A stretch of DNA of 64,000 bases, taken from assembly GCF_001639745.1 (NCBI RefSeq), contig NZ_LTAX01000011.1:1-64000 (forward strand), read 5' to 3'. A program made the position numbers and the translations under genes. Positions 1 through 8,344 of the stretch are shown here, one piece after another. The DNA is from Marinomonas gallaica. GTDB taxonomy: Bacteria; Pseudomonadota; Gammaproteobacteria; Pseudomonadales; Marinomonadaceae. The number at the start of each line of letters is the position of its first letter. Within the stretch, counting starts at the first letter, position 1. The notes below the pieces were generated by a model. It was not told where the DNA came from. It ran no database searches and saw only the letters and a program-made list of their open reading frames with translations.

Positions 1-49
1 GGCCCCGCATGGTAAAGCAATCAAAGACGAGGTATCCAGTATCTCGTAA
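1..49 (+). CDS. Possible C-terminal tail of a gene entering from the left
   Basis: The frame starting at base 2 is open from the window edge and ends at a TAA at 47-49, giving about 15 residues with the tail KAIKDEVSSIS. A hairpin overlaps the stop, as expected at a gene end. Too little is present to name a product, and a chance open frame of this length is common, so this is a weak call. Confidence 0.3.
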   Translation, partial: APHGKAIKDEVSSIS

Positions 50-77
50 TGCTGTTTCGCTTAAGTGAACAGCATTA
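47..77 (+). terminator. Hairpin at the left-edge gene end
   Basis: A 10-bp perfect stem (47-56 with 68-77) overlaps the putative stop codon at 47-49. No T-run follows directly; a T7 run lies only about 20 bases further on. It could be a weak rho-independent terminator shared by the left gene and the convergent DUF5062 gene. Confidence 0.35.
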
Positions 78-121
78 GCCTTTAATCGCCCATTTTTTTG
101 CTTTGTATAATGTGAAGTGAT

Positions 122-388
122 CTAACCTGTGGCTTTAAGAGGGTGATCTTCTGGCAGCATTTTGTCGATCCAAATAGCCAGCTTGTGTTTCATGCTTGGT
201 AGGTCTTCTTTATCGGGTGGTAAAGCGACCACAAGTTTATCTTGCACCAGCAAACGATACAGCGATTCTACTTTTTTATTAGCCGATGTTTGTGCAGAGA
301 AAGCTGCGTAACCACGATTCTGTGCGTAGGTTTCGCCTACTTGCATGGCTTTTTTAATGAGTTGAGCTTCATTCTTCAGTTTTTTCAT
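122..388 (-). CDS. DUF5062 family protein
   Basis: A small soluble protein of 88 residues with no signal peptide or membrane segment. The KNEAQLIKKAM start, the YAQNRGY segment and the KHKLAIWIDKMLPEDHPLK end match what I recall of the DUF5062 family of Vibrio and related marine gammaproteobacteria; function is unknown. The ATG at 388 is chosen over a GTG two codons upstream because GAGG lies 5 bases before it. It stands alone, convergent with whatever enters from the left edge. Confidence 0.75.
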   Translation of the reverse strand: MKKLKNEAQLIKKAMQVGETYAQNRGYAAFSAQTSANKKVESLYRLLVQDKLVVALPPDKEDLPSMKHKLAIWIDKMLPEDHPLKATG

Positions 389-474
389 AAGCACCTCAGT
401 TATGGCGTTCTTAGCAGTCTAAAGCAAAAGTCGTTTATGCAACACAGCAATGTCATGACAATTCATTGATTCTA

Positions 475-1227
475 TTAAAATTTATAAGCGACTGTTAAGC
501 TCCCGCCCCACATATCAGAGCGCTCTACAATAGAGCTGTCTTTAATGCCGCTGCCCAAATTAGTGTAGCCAACATTGGTGATGGTTTGCCAATGATCGCC
601 TAACGGAAAGATATGCGTTAATGCTAGTCGGCTTATGACCGTATCATCACCTTCGTAGGCAGCAAATCCATTGCTAGACTCTTGCTGGCTTACGCCATAG
701 TAATAGTCGACAAGTTTGTCAGATTGATAGCCAACTACAAATGCAGGAATAAACATACCCAGTTGAGTTTTAAAGGATTTGGACAATTTCACTTTCGCTT
801 CATAGCCTTGATGCTTGTCACTGATGTCTGTTGCAAGACTGGAGTCAATATTGAGGGATGATAAAGACGTTGACCATTTTAGGGTTAATTCCGTTGCGTT
901 GTCGCGCTCTCGAAAATTTCGCAATGCATTATTGTCATCAACATCGATCGGAGAGTGGCGCAAAGTAACTAAAGCACTGATTTTATTGCGCTCATTGAGC
1001 GGTTGGGTAAACCCTATACCACCTGTACTAACGCTGAATTTTTCGTATGCTAGATTAATGTAAGGTAAAATTTTCTTACGATCGTCTTCGCCGACAACAT
1101 GGCTTTGCTGCCATAACCCTGTCGCGCCTAATGATGCATTCCATTCAGTAGCGTAGCCATTTGCAGTGAAAGTGAGCAACACCGCCGGTGTGAGAGATAA
1201 TAGTCCGAAGCGCTTGCGTAAAGTCAT
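475..1227 (-). CDS. MipA/OmpV family outer-membrane protein
   Basis: About 250 residues. An N-terminal signal peptide (basic n-region RKR, hydrophobic core, likely cleavage after NGYA) is followed by alternating amphipathic strands and a C-terminal aromatic residue (YKF), as in outer-membrane beta-barrels recognised by BAM. The spacing of the strands and the GxxGxTQPL-type motif near residue 70 fit MipA/OmpV, a family named for a scaffold that binds the lytic transglycosylase MltA. Family membership does not prove that partnership here. The ATG at 1227 is preferred to the one at 1233 because AAGG lies 8 bases before it. Confidence 0.75.
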   Translation of the reverse strand: MTLRKRFGLLSLTPAVLLTFTANGYATEWNASLGATGLWQQSHVVGEDDRKKILPYINLAYEKFSVSTGGIGFTQPLNERNKISALVTLRHSPIDVDDNNALRNFRERDNATELTLKWSTSLSSLNIDSSLATDISDKHQGYEAKVKLSKSFKTQLGMFIPAFVVGYQSDKLVDYYYGVSQQESSNGFAAYEGDDTVISRLALTHIFPLGDHWQTITNVGYTNLGSGIKDSSIVERSDMWGGSLTVAYKF

Positions 1228-1312
1228 ATCCATTGCCTTGCTATTTGAATTTATAAGTCACTCTATCCTACGTGAATGTGCTTGATCAAAAGTGACAAAT
1301 AAAGCGTTAATT

Positions 1313-1350
1313 AAAAAAGCCCATGATTTGAAAAAATCATGGGCTTTTTA
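1313..1350 (-). terminator. Rho-independent terminator of the DUF1328 gene
   Basis: A long hairpin (AAAAAAGCCCATGATT and its complement around a short A-rich loop) is flanked by A and T runs. It lies just after the stop of the minus-strand DUF1328 gene and upstream of the MipA gene, so it separates the two. Confidence 0.8.
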
Positions 1351-1382
1351 GTGTGCGATTTAGCAGTTCTACAATAGTGGTT

Positions 1383-1556
1383 CTACAAGGGCTTTTTGCC
1401 TCTTACAACATGCAGTACCGCAGATACGATCATCAAGATCAAGAACACAAAGAATAAAATTTTAGCGATACCGATACTAGCACCGGCAATAGAAGTGAAA
1501 CCCAGTGCGCCTGCAATCAATGCCACAATTAAAAATAATAACGACCAGCCTAACAT
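1383..1556 (-). CDS. DUF1328 small membrane protein (YtjA-like)
   Basis: A 57-residue reading frame encodes a protein with two hydrophobic helices (about residues 3-26 and 30-50) and a basic tail (RGKKPL). It begins [20 protein letters not shown] and contains the [11 protein letters not shown] segment typical of the DUF1328/YtjA family of small inner-membrane proteins. GGAG stands about 9 bases before the ATG. A strong terminator follows. It looks monocistronic. Physiological role is unknown in this family; several members are reported as stress-linked, which I cannot test here. Confidence 0.85.
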   Translation of the reverse strand: MLGWSLLFLIVALIAGALGFTSIAGASIGIAKILFFVFLILMIVSAVLHVVRGKKPL

Positions 1557-1754
1557 AATCCTTTCTCCTGTAAGTGTGTGCGTTTTTGTCTAGAACATTT
1601 TCAGAATAGAGCAGCTAAAAAAGAATTAAGCGCAAGAAACATGTTATGAATGGGGATAAAAAAACATTACTGTAAAGAAAGTGTACAATTTGACTGTGAG
1701 TTCATAATGTTGTGTTTGAAGATAAAACTTCCGTCATGAAATGGCGCAAATTAA

Positions 1755-2102
1755 TTATTGCGCTCTGAGTCGATCCCCCCATTTTCCCTCATGAGTGCGT
1801 AGACAGGCCGCTTCATTATCAAGAAAAAGATGCTTATCAATGTCCTTTAGCGATATGCCCATATCTTTAAAACGAGTGAGCAGATCGTGTTTAAGGCCAT
1901 TAAAATGGGAACTGCTCAAAAAGGCCTGTTCTGTTTCATCATCGGTAAAGATACAGACTATTTTTAAGCTCTGGGGGAAACGCTTAAAATCAACTAAATG
2001 AGTAATCCATTCAAAGCCCATTTTTAGTTCAAGTAACTCATCACATACTTCAGTGAGACTGTTACGAATGTCATTTTCGATCTTTTTATCTGTTTTACGC
2101 AT
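1755..2102 (-). CDS. Conserved hypothetical protein, often mislabelled Fis family
   Basis: 115 residues. The start MRKTDKKIENDIRNSLTEVC, the FEWITHLVDFKRFPQSLKIVC segment in the middle and the EAACxRxHxGKWxxRL end match a conserved gammaproteobacterial family that databases often label Fis family transcriptional regulator. I see no Fis-type helix-turn-helix, so that label looks like a propagated name. Soluble, mixed alpha/beta, no signal peptide. Isolated gene with 180 bp before the next divergent gene. Confidence 0.65.
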   Translation of the reverse strand: MRKTDKKIENDIRNSLTEVCDELLELKMGFEWITHLVDFKRFPQSLKIVCIFTDDETEQAFLSSSHFNGLKHDLLTRFKDMGISLKDIDKHLFLDNEAACLRTHEGKWGDRLRAQ

Positions 2103-2221
2103 GTTTTAGCCTCTGTTAAAGAATTTAATTGTCGCTGTGTCTAAATCGTTGTTTTTATGGAATGGTCTGTAAATACTAATTATATATGATGTGTCTCCTA
2201 GGTTGGCTTATACCTTGAAAG

Positions 2222-2249
2222 TTGAGAAGTCGTTAAACTCATCTAATAT
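2222..2249 (+). promoter_or_regulatory. Candidate sigma-70 promoter of the 2291 gene
   Basis: TTGAGA at 2222-2227 and TAATAT at 2244-2249 are 16 bases apart, about 40 bases before the ATG at 2291. TAGGAG then gives a good ribosome binding site 5 bases from that ATG. Confidence 0.45.
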
Positions 2250-2290
2250 AGATATAAAGAGATCAGTGTTGACCTTCGGTAGGAGTAAGT

Positions 2291-2809
2291 ATGTTAGAAG
2301 TCACTCAAGGTCATAGTAGTGAACATGAGAAAATTAGGTTGGAGCACGAGGCAGCCAAGTTATTTATGCGCTGGTATGAAACCAACACTCATAAGCCTAT
2401 CCGTCATATTTGGCATAATCAACCTATGCGGCCAGATGTGTCATGTGTACTTGAAGGTGAAAAGCTGGATTTGGAAATCGCGCATCTTTATGGTTCGGAA
2501 GCAGAAGCGATGGCCATTCTAGGTCGAGACTTAACCGATCAAACAAAGCGTGAGCTTCATTCGCTTGACCAAGAGGTGGATGAACGCTTGCTCAAAGCGC
2601 TGAATCGAATATTGGAGAATAAAGCGGGTAAGCGCTACAGCTCGGACCGAACTTGGTTGGTCATTCGTAACGCGCACCCTCAATGGACCAAGGCCGATAT
2701 TAAAGGTCTGATCGGCCATATCTCTGTGCCAGAAAATCATCCGTTTGAAAAAATTTGGATGGTCGGTGATATGGAAGGCAAAACAGGGATAGTGAGACTC
2801 TATCCCTAG
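2291..2809 (+). CDS. Unrecognised 172-residue protein, possibly nuclease-fold
   Basis: I do not recognise this family. It is soluble, has no signal peptide, and begins with a charged helix (about 10-30, EHEKIRLEHEAAK). A segment RPDV...EGEKLDLEIAH (about 47-65) then places D49 and E62 in adjacent predicted strands. Helical, charged stretches follow, then the strand-like TWLVIRN (about 120) and IWMVGD (about 155). An acidic helix, D, about 12 residues, then E-x-[K/A] is the layout of PD-(D/E)xK nucleases, but the usual Lys is Ala here, so this is only a suggestion. It has its own promoter and ribosome binding site and is convergent with guaD, 15 bases away. Confidence 0.6.
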   Translation: MLEVTQGHSSEHEKIRLEHEAAKLFMRWYETNTHKPIRHIWHNQPMRPDVSCVLEGEKLDLEIAHLYGSEAEAMAILGRDLTDQTKRELHSLDQEVDERLLKALNRILENKAGKRYSSDRTWLVIRNAHPQWTKADIKGLIGHISVPENHPFEKIWMVGDMEGKTGIVRLYP

Positions 2810-2824
2810 CGTTGCCTAATGTGA

Positions 2825-4132
2825 TTATTCCTCTCTACGGTGAACACACTTGCCCATTGAATAAGTGGCCTTCACGACGCGATCATCAGCCAAAATCATC
2901 AATGCAAACAAGGTGTCGGCAATCTCTTTAGAACGCGCCAAGCGGGTTTTGATTAACGGTGTAGCAGTTTTGTCTAGTATCACAAAGTCTGCTTCTGTGC
3001 CGACCGCCAAATTACCTACCTTATGTTCCAGTCTTAGTGCTTTGGCACCTCCTAGAGTGGCTAAATAGAAAGACTTTATTGGATCTAAGTTCTGTCCCTG
3101 TAGCTGAATGACTTTGTAGGCTTCGTTGAGCGTTTTGAACATAGAGAAGCTTGTCCCGCCACCCACATCGGTACCCATGCCGACATTCAGTTTATGAAAC
3201 TCAGCCTTGGATAAATCGAATAATCCGCTACCAAGGAATAAGTTGGATGTTGGACAAAATGCAACGGCCGACCCGGTTTCACTCAGGCGTTGATATTCAT
3301 GGTCACAAAGGTGAATGCCATGAGCAAAAACGGAGCGTTCACTCAGAAGCTGATGTTGGTCGTATACATCTAAATAGTGTTTCGACTCTGGGAAGAGTGC
3401 CTGTACCCATTCACACTCTTGCATGTTTTCCGACAAGTGGGTGTGTAAGTAAAGATTATCGTATTCGGTGAGTAGTTTTCCTGCGGCGGACAGCTGTTCT
3501 GATGTTGAAGTCGGGGCAAAGCGAGGTGTAACAGCGTAATGTAAGCGACCTTTCTCATGCCATGTCTCGATCAATGCTTTGGAGTCTTGATAGCTGCTTT
3601 CAGGTGTATCCGTTAGGTCATCCGGTGCATGACGGTCCATCATGACTTTTCCGCAGATCATGCGCAGATCGAGCGACTCTGTTGCTTCAAAAAATGCATC
3701 AACTGATTGTTTATGTACCGTACCAAATACCAATGCCGTCGTTGTACCGTTACGTAGGAGCTCTTTTAAGAAACGGTCTGCTACGTCACGGGCATACTCT
3801 TTGTCTGAAAATTTACTCTCTTCAGGGAAGGTGTAGTGATTTAACCAATCTAATAGCTGTTCCCCGTACGAAGCAATCATGTCGCTTTGCGGGTAATGAA
3901 TGTGCGTATCGATAAAGCCTGGAATGATCAAAGCCTCAGGATGATGCTCAATGTCCATAGAATTGGGCAGCTCAAGAAGGATTTCCGAGGCATGTCCAAG
4001 AGCACTGATGATGCCATCAGTTACGACTAGAATACCATCTGGATAATATTCAAAGGCCTTCTCAGAGCCAACGTCAGTAGGGTTTTCGATGCAGTGGAGG
4101 ATAGCAGATCGCCATGCTTTGATGTATGCCAT
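2825..4132 (-). CDS. guaD: Guanine deaminase
   Basis: Hydrolyses guanine to xanthine and ammonia in purine catabolism or salvage. It is an amidohydrolase of 435 residues, the usual length for GuaD. The metal-binding GFIDTHIHYPQ motif is near residue 73-83 (H77 and H79), a second His region YLHTHLSE follows in the middle, and the catalytic Asp is in GMGTDVGGG. The HIHYPQ signature separates GuaD from other amidohydrolases. GAGG lies 5 bases before the ATG. The glycerate kinase gene ends 103 bases upstream on the same strand, so the two may be co-transcribed. Confidence 0.92.
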   Translation of the reverse strand: MAYIKAWRSAILHCIENPTDVGSEKAFEYYPDGILVVTDGIISALGHASEILLELPNSMDIEHHPEALIIPGFIDTHIHYPQSDMIASYGEQLLDWLNHYTFPEESKFSDKEYARDVADRFLKELLRNGTTTALVFGTVHKQSVDAFFEATESLDLRMICGKVMMDRHAPDDLTDTPESSYQDSKALIETWHEKGRLHYAVTPRFAPTSTSEQLSAAGKLLTEYDNLYLHTHLSENMQECEWVQALFPESKHYLDVYDQHQLLSERSVFAHGIHLCDHEYQRLSETGSAVAFCPTSNLFLGSGLFDLSKAEFHKLNVGMGTDVGGGTSFSMFKTLNEAYKVIQLQGQNLDPIKSFYLATLGGAKALRLEHKVGNLAVGTEADFVILDKTATPLIKTRLARSKEIADTLFALMILADDRVVKATYSMGKCVHRREE

Positions 4133-4235
4133 GAGGCCTCGATGATAGATGTAAATGAATGGTTAAAACTTTGACCGATCGTTTATACACAATCGATGAA
4201 CCAACTTCAAATGCTTGGTGCGTGGTATTGCAGTG

Positions 4236-5522
4236 CTACTCAGGCAGAGAATCGATGAAGATAGCGCGAAAGTCGTTCACGTTGGTGAGAGTCGGTCCTG
4301 TTATCACAGATTGGCCTATTTTTTCAAAAAAGCTATGTGCATCGTTATTGGCTAAGTAGTTTGAAGCGTTGATGCCTTTGCTGATGGCGTCGTCTAGAGA
4401 ATGCTCCGTAATCATGGCGCCAGCGATCTCTGCACCGCCATCAACACCATCTGTGTCGCAGGCAATGGCTGAAATACCAGGCTGCCCCTGTAACTCAATG
4501 GCAAGGGATAAAAGGAACTCAACATTTCGACCACCAACGCCATCCCCTTTAATGGTGACAGTCGTCTCGCCTCCGGACAATAACAGACAAGGTGACTTGA
4601 TGGGTTGGCCAAAGGTACGTACCTGGCGAGTGATGCCGGCCATGACTTTGCCTACTTCTTTGGCTTCTCCCTCGATGCTGTCCCCTAAAATCATGCTGTG
4701 AATGCCCAATTCTTTGGCACGCTTTGCCGCAGCTTCTAACGCCATTTGGGGGGTGGCGATGAGCTTAGTAACGGTGTTTTTGATGCGCGGATCGTTGGGC
4801 TTGATGCTTTCGTAGGCGCTTTGTTCGAGCTTTTGACGTACGGCTTTAGAAATGTCGATTTGATATTTATCGATAACAGCTAATGCGTCTAGGCAGGTGG
4901 TGTGGTCGGCTACCGTTGGCCCTGAGGCAATCGATGACAAATCGTCTCCTGGGACATCGGATATTAATAAAGTGGTGACTTTTGCGGGAAAGCAAGCAGC
5001 GGCTAAACGACCTCCTTTAATTTGTGACAGGTGGCGACGCACCGTATTCATTTCTATGATGTTTGCACCACTTTTAAGCAGCGCAGAGTTAATTGTCTGT
5101 TTATCGGATAAACTGATTTCATCGTAGGGAAGAGGTAACAGGGCAGATCCACCGCCAGAAATGAGCACGACAACTTGATCGGCCTCGGTTAAATTGGCGA
5201 CCCTTTGGAGGATATCTTGAGCGGCAGTTAAGCCGTTTGCATCCGGCACAGGGTGGGCGGCTTCCACAATGTCGATATGCTGACACGGTACAGCGTAGCC
5301 ATAACGAGTCACGACTAAACCGCTGACTTCGCCTCCTGTCCAGTTTTGTTCAAAGGCTTGCGCCATGGCGGCGGACGCTTTACCGGCGCCAATGACAATG
5401 GTTTTGCCTTTTACTGGGCATGGCATATGCCTTGGAACACACCGATGAGGTTGTGCCACATCCAATGCGGCTTCAAACAGTGAATGCAATAACTGCGTGT
5501 GGGCGGTTGTAGAGCTGGTCAT
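4236..5522 (-). CDS. Glycerate 2-kinase (MOFRL family, TtuD/GckA type)
   Basis: Phosphorylates D-glycerate to 2-phosphoglycerate, feeding glyoxylate-derived carbon into lower glycolysis; older annotations call the family hydroxypyruvate reductase (TtuD). The N-terminal domain has VIGAGKASAAMA (about 43-54) and VVLISGGGSALLPLP. The C-terminal MOFRL domain has LLSGGETTVTIKGDGVGGRN and CDTDGVDG. The ATG at 5522 is preferred over the upstream one because AGGGAG sits 7 bases before it, giving 428 residues. It lies between vanZ and guaD on the minus strand. Glyoxylate from purine breakdown is one plausible substrate source, but no allantoin genes are in the window. Confidence 0.85.
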   Translation of the reverse strand: MTSSTTAHTQLLHSLFEAALDVAQPHRCVPRHMPCPVKGKTIVIGAGKASAAMAQAFEQNWTGGEVSGLVVTRYGYAVPCQHIDIVEAAHPVPDANGLTAAQDILQRVANLTEADQVVVLISGGGSALLPLPYDEISLSDKQTINSALLKSGANIIEMNTVRRHLSQIKGGRLAAACFPAKVTTLLISDVPGDDLSSIASGPTVADHTTCLDALAVIDKYQIDISKAVRQKLEQSAYESIKPNDPRIKNTVTKLIATPQMALEAAAKRAKELGIHSMILGDSIEGEAKEVGKVMAGITRQVRTFGQPIKSPCLLLSGGETTVTIKGDGVGGRNVEFLLSLAIELQGQPGISAIACDTDGVDGGAEIAGAMITEHSLDDAISKGINASNYLANNDAHSFFEKIGQSVITGPTLTNVNDFRAIFIDSLPE

Positions 5523-5588
5523 TGTAAATCTCCCTCTGTAAGCATTGGTCAAGCATGACTAGTGTGTGCCTGAACATACAAAGTAAGA

Positions 5589-5960
5589 CTATGCAGTATT
5601 TGTACCACGCTTTTTAACATGGCGGATAACGAGGTGTAATAATGAAGCCAAAGCAACGCCTGCGGTATCGGCCCAGAAGTCGTTCCATTCTCCATGACGG
5701 TGAACAAAGGGCTGTATGAGTTCGATGGCGCCACCTAGGGCAATGATGATGGATGCGAAGACAAAATAACGGAGGCTCGAACCCCATGCACAGAGGCTTG
5801 CCCAGAAAGCGAAGCCCAGTACATGGTGTAATTTATCCGAACCGGGTGGTGTCGCGATCTCTGAAACCGGTAACAGTGTTGCTAATAATACCGTTGCTGC
5901 ACCTACAGTAAAACCAAGGTATTGAGTGCGCGCGCTGTACAACCATTGACACCAAGCCAT
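5589..5960 (-). CDS. VanZ-like membrane protein
   Basis: 123 residues with about four hydrophobic segments. Motifs SDKLHHVLGFAFWA and GAIELIQPFVHRHGEWNDFWADTAG (read in two parts) are characteristic of the VanZ-like family, with the conserved DK-HH, E-Q and D-AD positions. The family is named after a teicoplanin-resistance accessory protein, but most members are of unknown role, so resistance should not be inferred. The ATG lies 2 bases after the dbpA stop and lacks a clear ribosome binding site, which suggests translational coupling to dbpA. Confidence 0.8.
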   Translation of the reverse strand: MAWCQWLYSARTQYLGFTVGAATVLLATLLPVSEIATPPGSDKLHHVLGFAFWASLCAWGSSLRYFVFASIIIALGGAIELIQPFVHRHGEWNDFWADTAGVALASLLHLVIRHVKKRGTNTA

Positions 5961-5962
5961 AA

Positions 5963-7330
5963 TTAACGAAGGACGCGAGATTTAATGGTGCGGCCCTTAA
6001 TTTTTTTATCGGAAAGGGATTTCACAATTTGTCGGGCTTGGCCTTTTTCAACCGCTACATAGGCCTGAAAGTCAAAGATATCAATTTTCCCGACAGCACT
6101 TTTCTCAAGGCCGAGGCCTGCGGTTAAAGCGCCTAGAATGTCGCCAGCGCGTAGTTTGTTTTTCTTGCCTGCATCGAACAAAATAGTCGCCACTTCAGGC
6201 TGTAATTGATAGCTGCTTGGGCATGTTTTCAAGTCTAAAAACTCGGGTTCAATATTAAAACGTGTTGCGATGTCAGCCAATTTCCGATCATCTCGGTCGG
6301 TAATAAAGCTAACGGCGATACCTTCAGCACCAGCGCGACCCGTACGACCGATTCGGTGTGTATGCACATCCGTATCACGTGTTGTGTCGTAGTTAATAAT
6401 CAAATCGATTTCTTTTACGTCGATACCACGAGCGGCGACATCGGTAGCGACTAATACTGAACAGCTTTTGTTAGAAAAGCGCACCAACACTTGGTCACGT
6501 TGCTTTTGTTCAAAATCACCATGAATGGCTAAAGCACTGATGTCATGATCGACTAGCCACTCGGCAACGTCGTCACATTCTACTTTTGTGTTACAGAATA
6601 CAATGACCTGAGTCGGCTCAAAATGCGCTAAGGTGTCCAGTAGACGATTAGGTTTTTCTGGGTTGTTTGCGCGAACAAAGTATTGATCAATGTTTGGGCG
6701 CGTTTCTTCTGCGACTTCTACTTTCACGAAACGAGGCTGACGTTGGAACTCATTACTAATACTAGCGATGTTGTCACTGTACGTGGCAGAGAAGAGCAAT
6801 GTTTGACGAGATTTAGGAGTCATCTCAACAATGTCTCGAATACTATCGATAAAGCCCATGTCTAACATGCGGTCGGCTTCATCAAGTACGAGATTATTCA
6901 CGCCACTTAGGTCTAAATGGCCTTTGCGCAAATGTTCCATAATGCGTCCAGGAGTACCGACTACAATATGAGCACCGTGTTCTAAGGAAGCGATTTGTGG
7001 CCCAAACGGCATGCCGCCGCAAAGTGTTAGTACTTTAATGTTTTCTAAATAACGTGCCACTTTGCGAATTTCTTTGGCAACTTGGTCGGCTAATTCACGT
7101 GTTGGACACATCACTAGACTTTGGCAACCAAAGTAGCGCGGGTTCAATTGCATCACCAAGCCGATCGCAAAGGCCAGCGTTTTACCACTACCTGTTTGTG
7201 CTTGTGCGATCACGTCTTTGCCATCTAGCACGTCAGGCAGAGCTTGCTCTTGGATAGGGGTAAAGGAGTGAATGCCCATATCCGCTAAAAGCTGGATAAG
7301 TTTTGGTGGTAGTGTTTCAGAAAGCTGCAT
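5963..7330 (-). CDS. dbpA: ATP-dependent RNA helicase DbpA
   Basis: A DEAD-box helicase that acts in 50S assembly by recognising hairpin 92 of 23S rRNA. Visible in order: Q-motif FTPIQEQALP, Walker A AQTGSGKT, PTRELADQV, TPGRIMEHL, DEADRMLDMGF, SAT, then ARGIDV and HRIGRTGRAG. The C-terminal 75 residues (KLRAGDILGALTAGLGL, then KIDIFDFQAYVAVEK and KIKGRTIK) are the DbpA RNA-binding domain that distinguishes it from RhlB, RhlE and SrmB. An in-frame TTG lies 10 codons upstream, but the ATG start aligns better with E. coli DbpA; neither start has a clear ribosome binding site. Divergent from acpH, likely operon leader for vanZ. Confidence 0.9.
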   Translation of the reverse strand: MQLSETLPPKLIQLLADMGIHSFTPIQEQALPDVLDGKDVIAQAQTGSGKTLAFAIGLVMQLNPRYFGCQSLVMCPTRELADQVAKEIRKVARYLENIKVLTLCGGMPFGPQIASLEHGAHIVVGTPGRIMEHLRKGHLDLSGVNNLVLDEADRMLDMGFIDSIRDIVEMTPKSRQTLLFSATYSDNIASISNEFQRQPRFVKVEVAEETRPNIDQYFVRANNPEKPNRLLDTLAHFEPTQVIVFCNTKVECDDVAEWLVDHDISALAIHGDFEQKQRDQVLVRFSNKSCSVLVATDVAARGIDVKEIDLIINYDTTRDTDVHTHRIGRTGRAGAEGIAVSFITDRDDRKLADIATRFNIEPEFLDLKTCPSSYQLQPEVATILFDAGKKNKLRAGDILGALTAGLGLEKSAVGKIDIFDFQAYVAVEKGQARQIVKSLSDKKIKGRTIKSRVLR

Positions 7331-7452
7331 GGGTGTTGGTGCGTTCAAGAGATGATCCAATTGATTAAAATTTGTTGCAGTCTAGCAAATTTTATTGATC
7401 GTCACTATTTATAGGTTGCAAGTATGCTGATTAAAATTTGTAAGAGTTTGTT

Positions 7453-8034
7453 GTGAATTACGTTGCTCATCTCCATTTAGCCAAGATTACCCAAACTTCC
7501 TATGCCGGAAGCCTGTTAGGGGATTTTCCGTGGCAGCCAGACCCTAGTGCGCCAAAGCTATTGCAAGGTTGGCGTTTGCATCAAGCCGTTGACACGTTTG
7601 TTGACGCACACACTGAATCCGATCGCTTTAAATCTATGCCAAGGCAAGGCCGTCGACGTTTTGCTGGAATCGTACAAGATATTGCGATGGACTATTGGCT
7701 GATTCGCCATTGGGCGGATTATGACGTACAGCCGTTTGATGCGTTTGCTTCAGAGGCCGTATTGGCTCTGATCGCCGATAAGGCCTATTGCCCTGAGCGT
7801 TTGCAACGCATGATTACGTCATTAGAAGACTATAATTGGCTAAAAGAGCTGGGCACTTACGAGGGAGTCGAGCGGGCAATCCATTCGATTCAGAAGCGCT
7901 GGACATTGGGGCATTATTTGGCCCCCTTTATTGATGAATTGGATGTGCTGCTAGAGCAAGCTCATGTGCCGTTTAATCGGTTGTATCCTGATGTTATTAA
8001 CGAAGCACAAAAAAGGGTTTTAGAGGGGATTTGA
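7453..8034 (+). CDS. acpH: Acyl carrier protein phosphodiesterase (AcpH, DUF479)
   Basis: Removes the 4'-phosphopantetheine arm from holo-ACP. The 193-residue protein starts at GTG with MNYVAHLHLA and has SLLGDF, the HQAVDTFVDAH segment (about residues 43-54) and the RRRFAGIVQDIAMDYWL stretch, all typical of the HD-like AcpH family. Length matches E. coli AcpH (193). Divergent from dbpA with 120 bp between, so promoters for both probably lie there. No close downstream partner. Confidence 0.88.
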   Translation: MNYVAHLHLAKITQTSYAGSLLGDFPWQPDPSAPKLLQGWRLHQAVDTFVDAHTESDRFKSMPRQGRRRFAGIVQDIAMDYWLIRHWADYDVQPFDAFASEAVLALIADKAYCPERLQRMITSLEDYNWLKELGTYEGVERAIHSIQKRWTLGHYLAPFIDELDVLLEQAHVPFNRLYPDVINEAQKRVLEGI

Positions 8035-8344
8035 AAAAGAAAAGCCGCAGCGAAAAGACGCTGCGGCTTAAGGGGCGATAGCCCGATCGAGAGAACACCC
8101 AGAGAGAGCTTCAAGCGCCTAAACACCTGATGTTTCTGGATGTTTTGCAGTATAGGGGGGGAGCGATTTTAGTGTTTTGACGCAGGTCAGCTTTAGGGGT
8201 CGATAGGATTTAAAAGGCTTTTCTGCTTTGACTTGCACTCGAATGGTTTGTTTTTAAAGTTCGGTACGGAGTTTTTGCCGTAGTGCACTAAACTTTGTGG
8301 TAGACTGCGCGCCAATTTTTGAATCGTAACAAAGAGGTGAGAAC
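8035..8344. other. 310-bp intergenic region between acpH and ylqF
   Basis: It holds a strong hairpin just after acpH (8042-8069) and, further on, a TTGACT at 8228-8233 followed after 17 bases by a poor -10 (TTTTTA), a possible weak promoter for ylqF. A TAGACT followed by GCGCGCC near 8300 could be an alternative -10 with a GC-rich discriminator. AAAGAGGTGAGAAC just before 8345 is the ylqF ribosome binding site. No small ORF with convincing coding features was seen. Confidence 0.4.
8042..8069 (+). terminator. Hairpin after acpH
   Basis: An 11-bp perfect stem (AAGCCGCAGCG at 8042-8052 with its complement at 8059-8069) follows the acpH stop by 7 bases. No T-run follows on the plus strand; the T-rich side lies on the minus strand, although no minus-strand gene arrives there. 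Position favours acpH termination, while composition would favour the opposite direction. Confidence 0.5.

Noticed and set aside
1755-2102. Fis-family regulator
   Set aside because: The label is common for this family, but no Fis helix-turn-helix or length match (98 residues) is visible.
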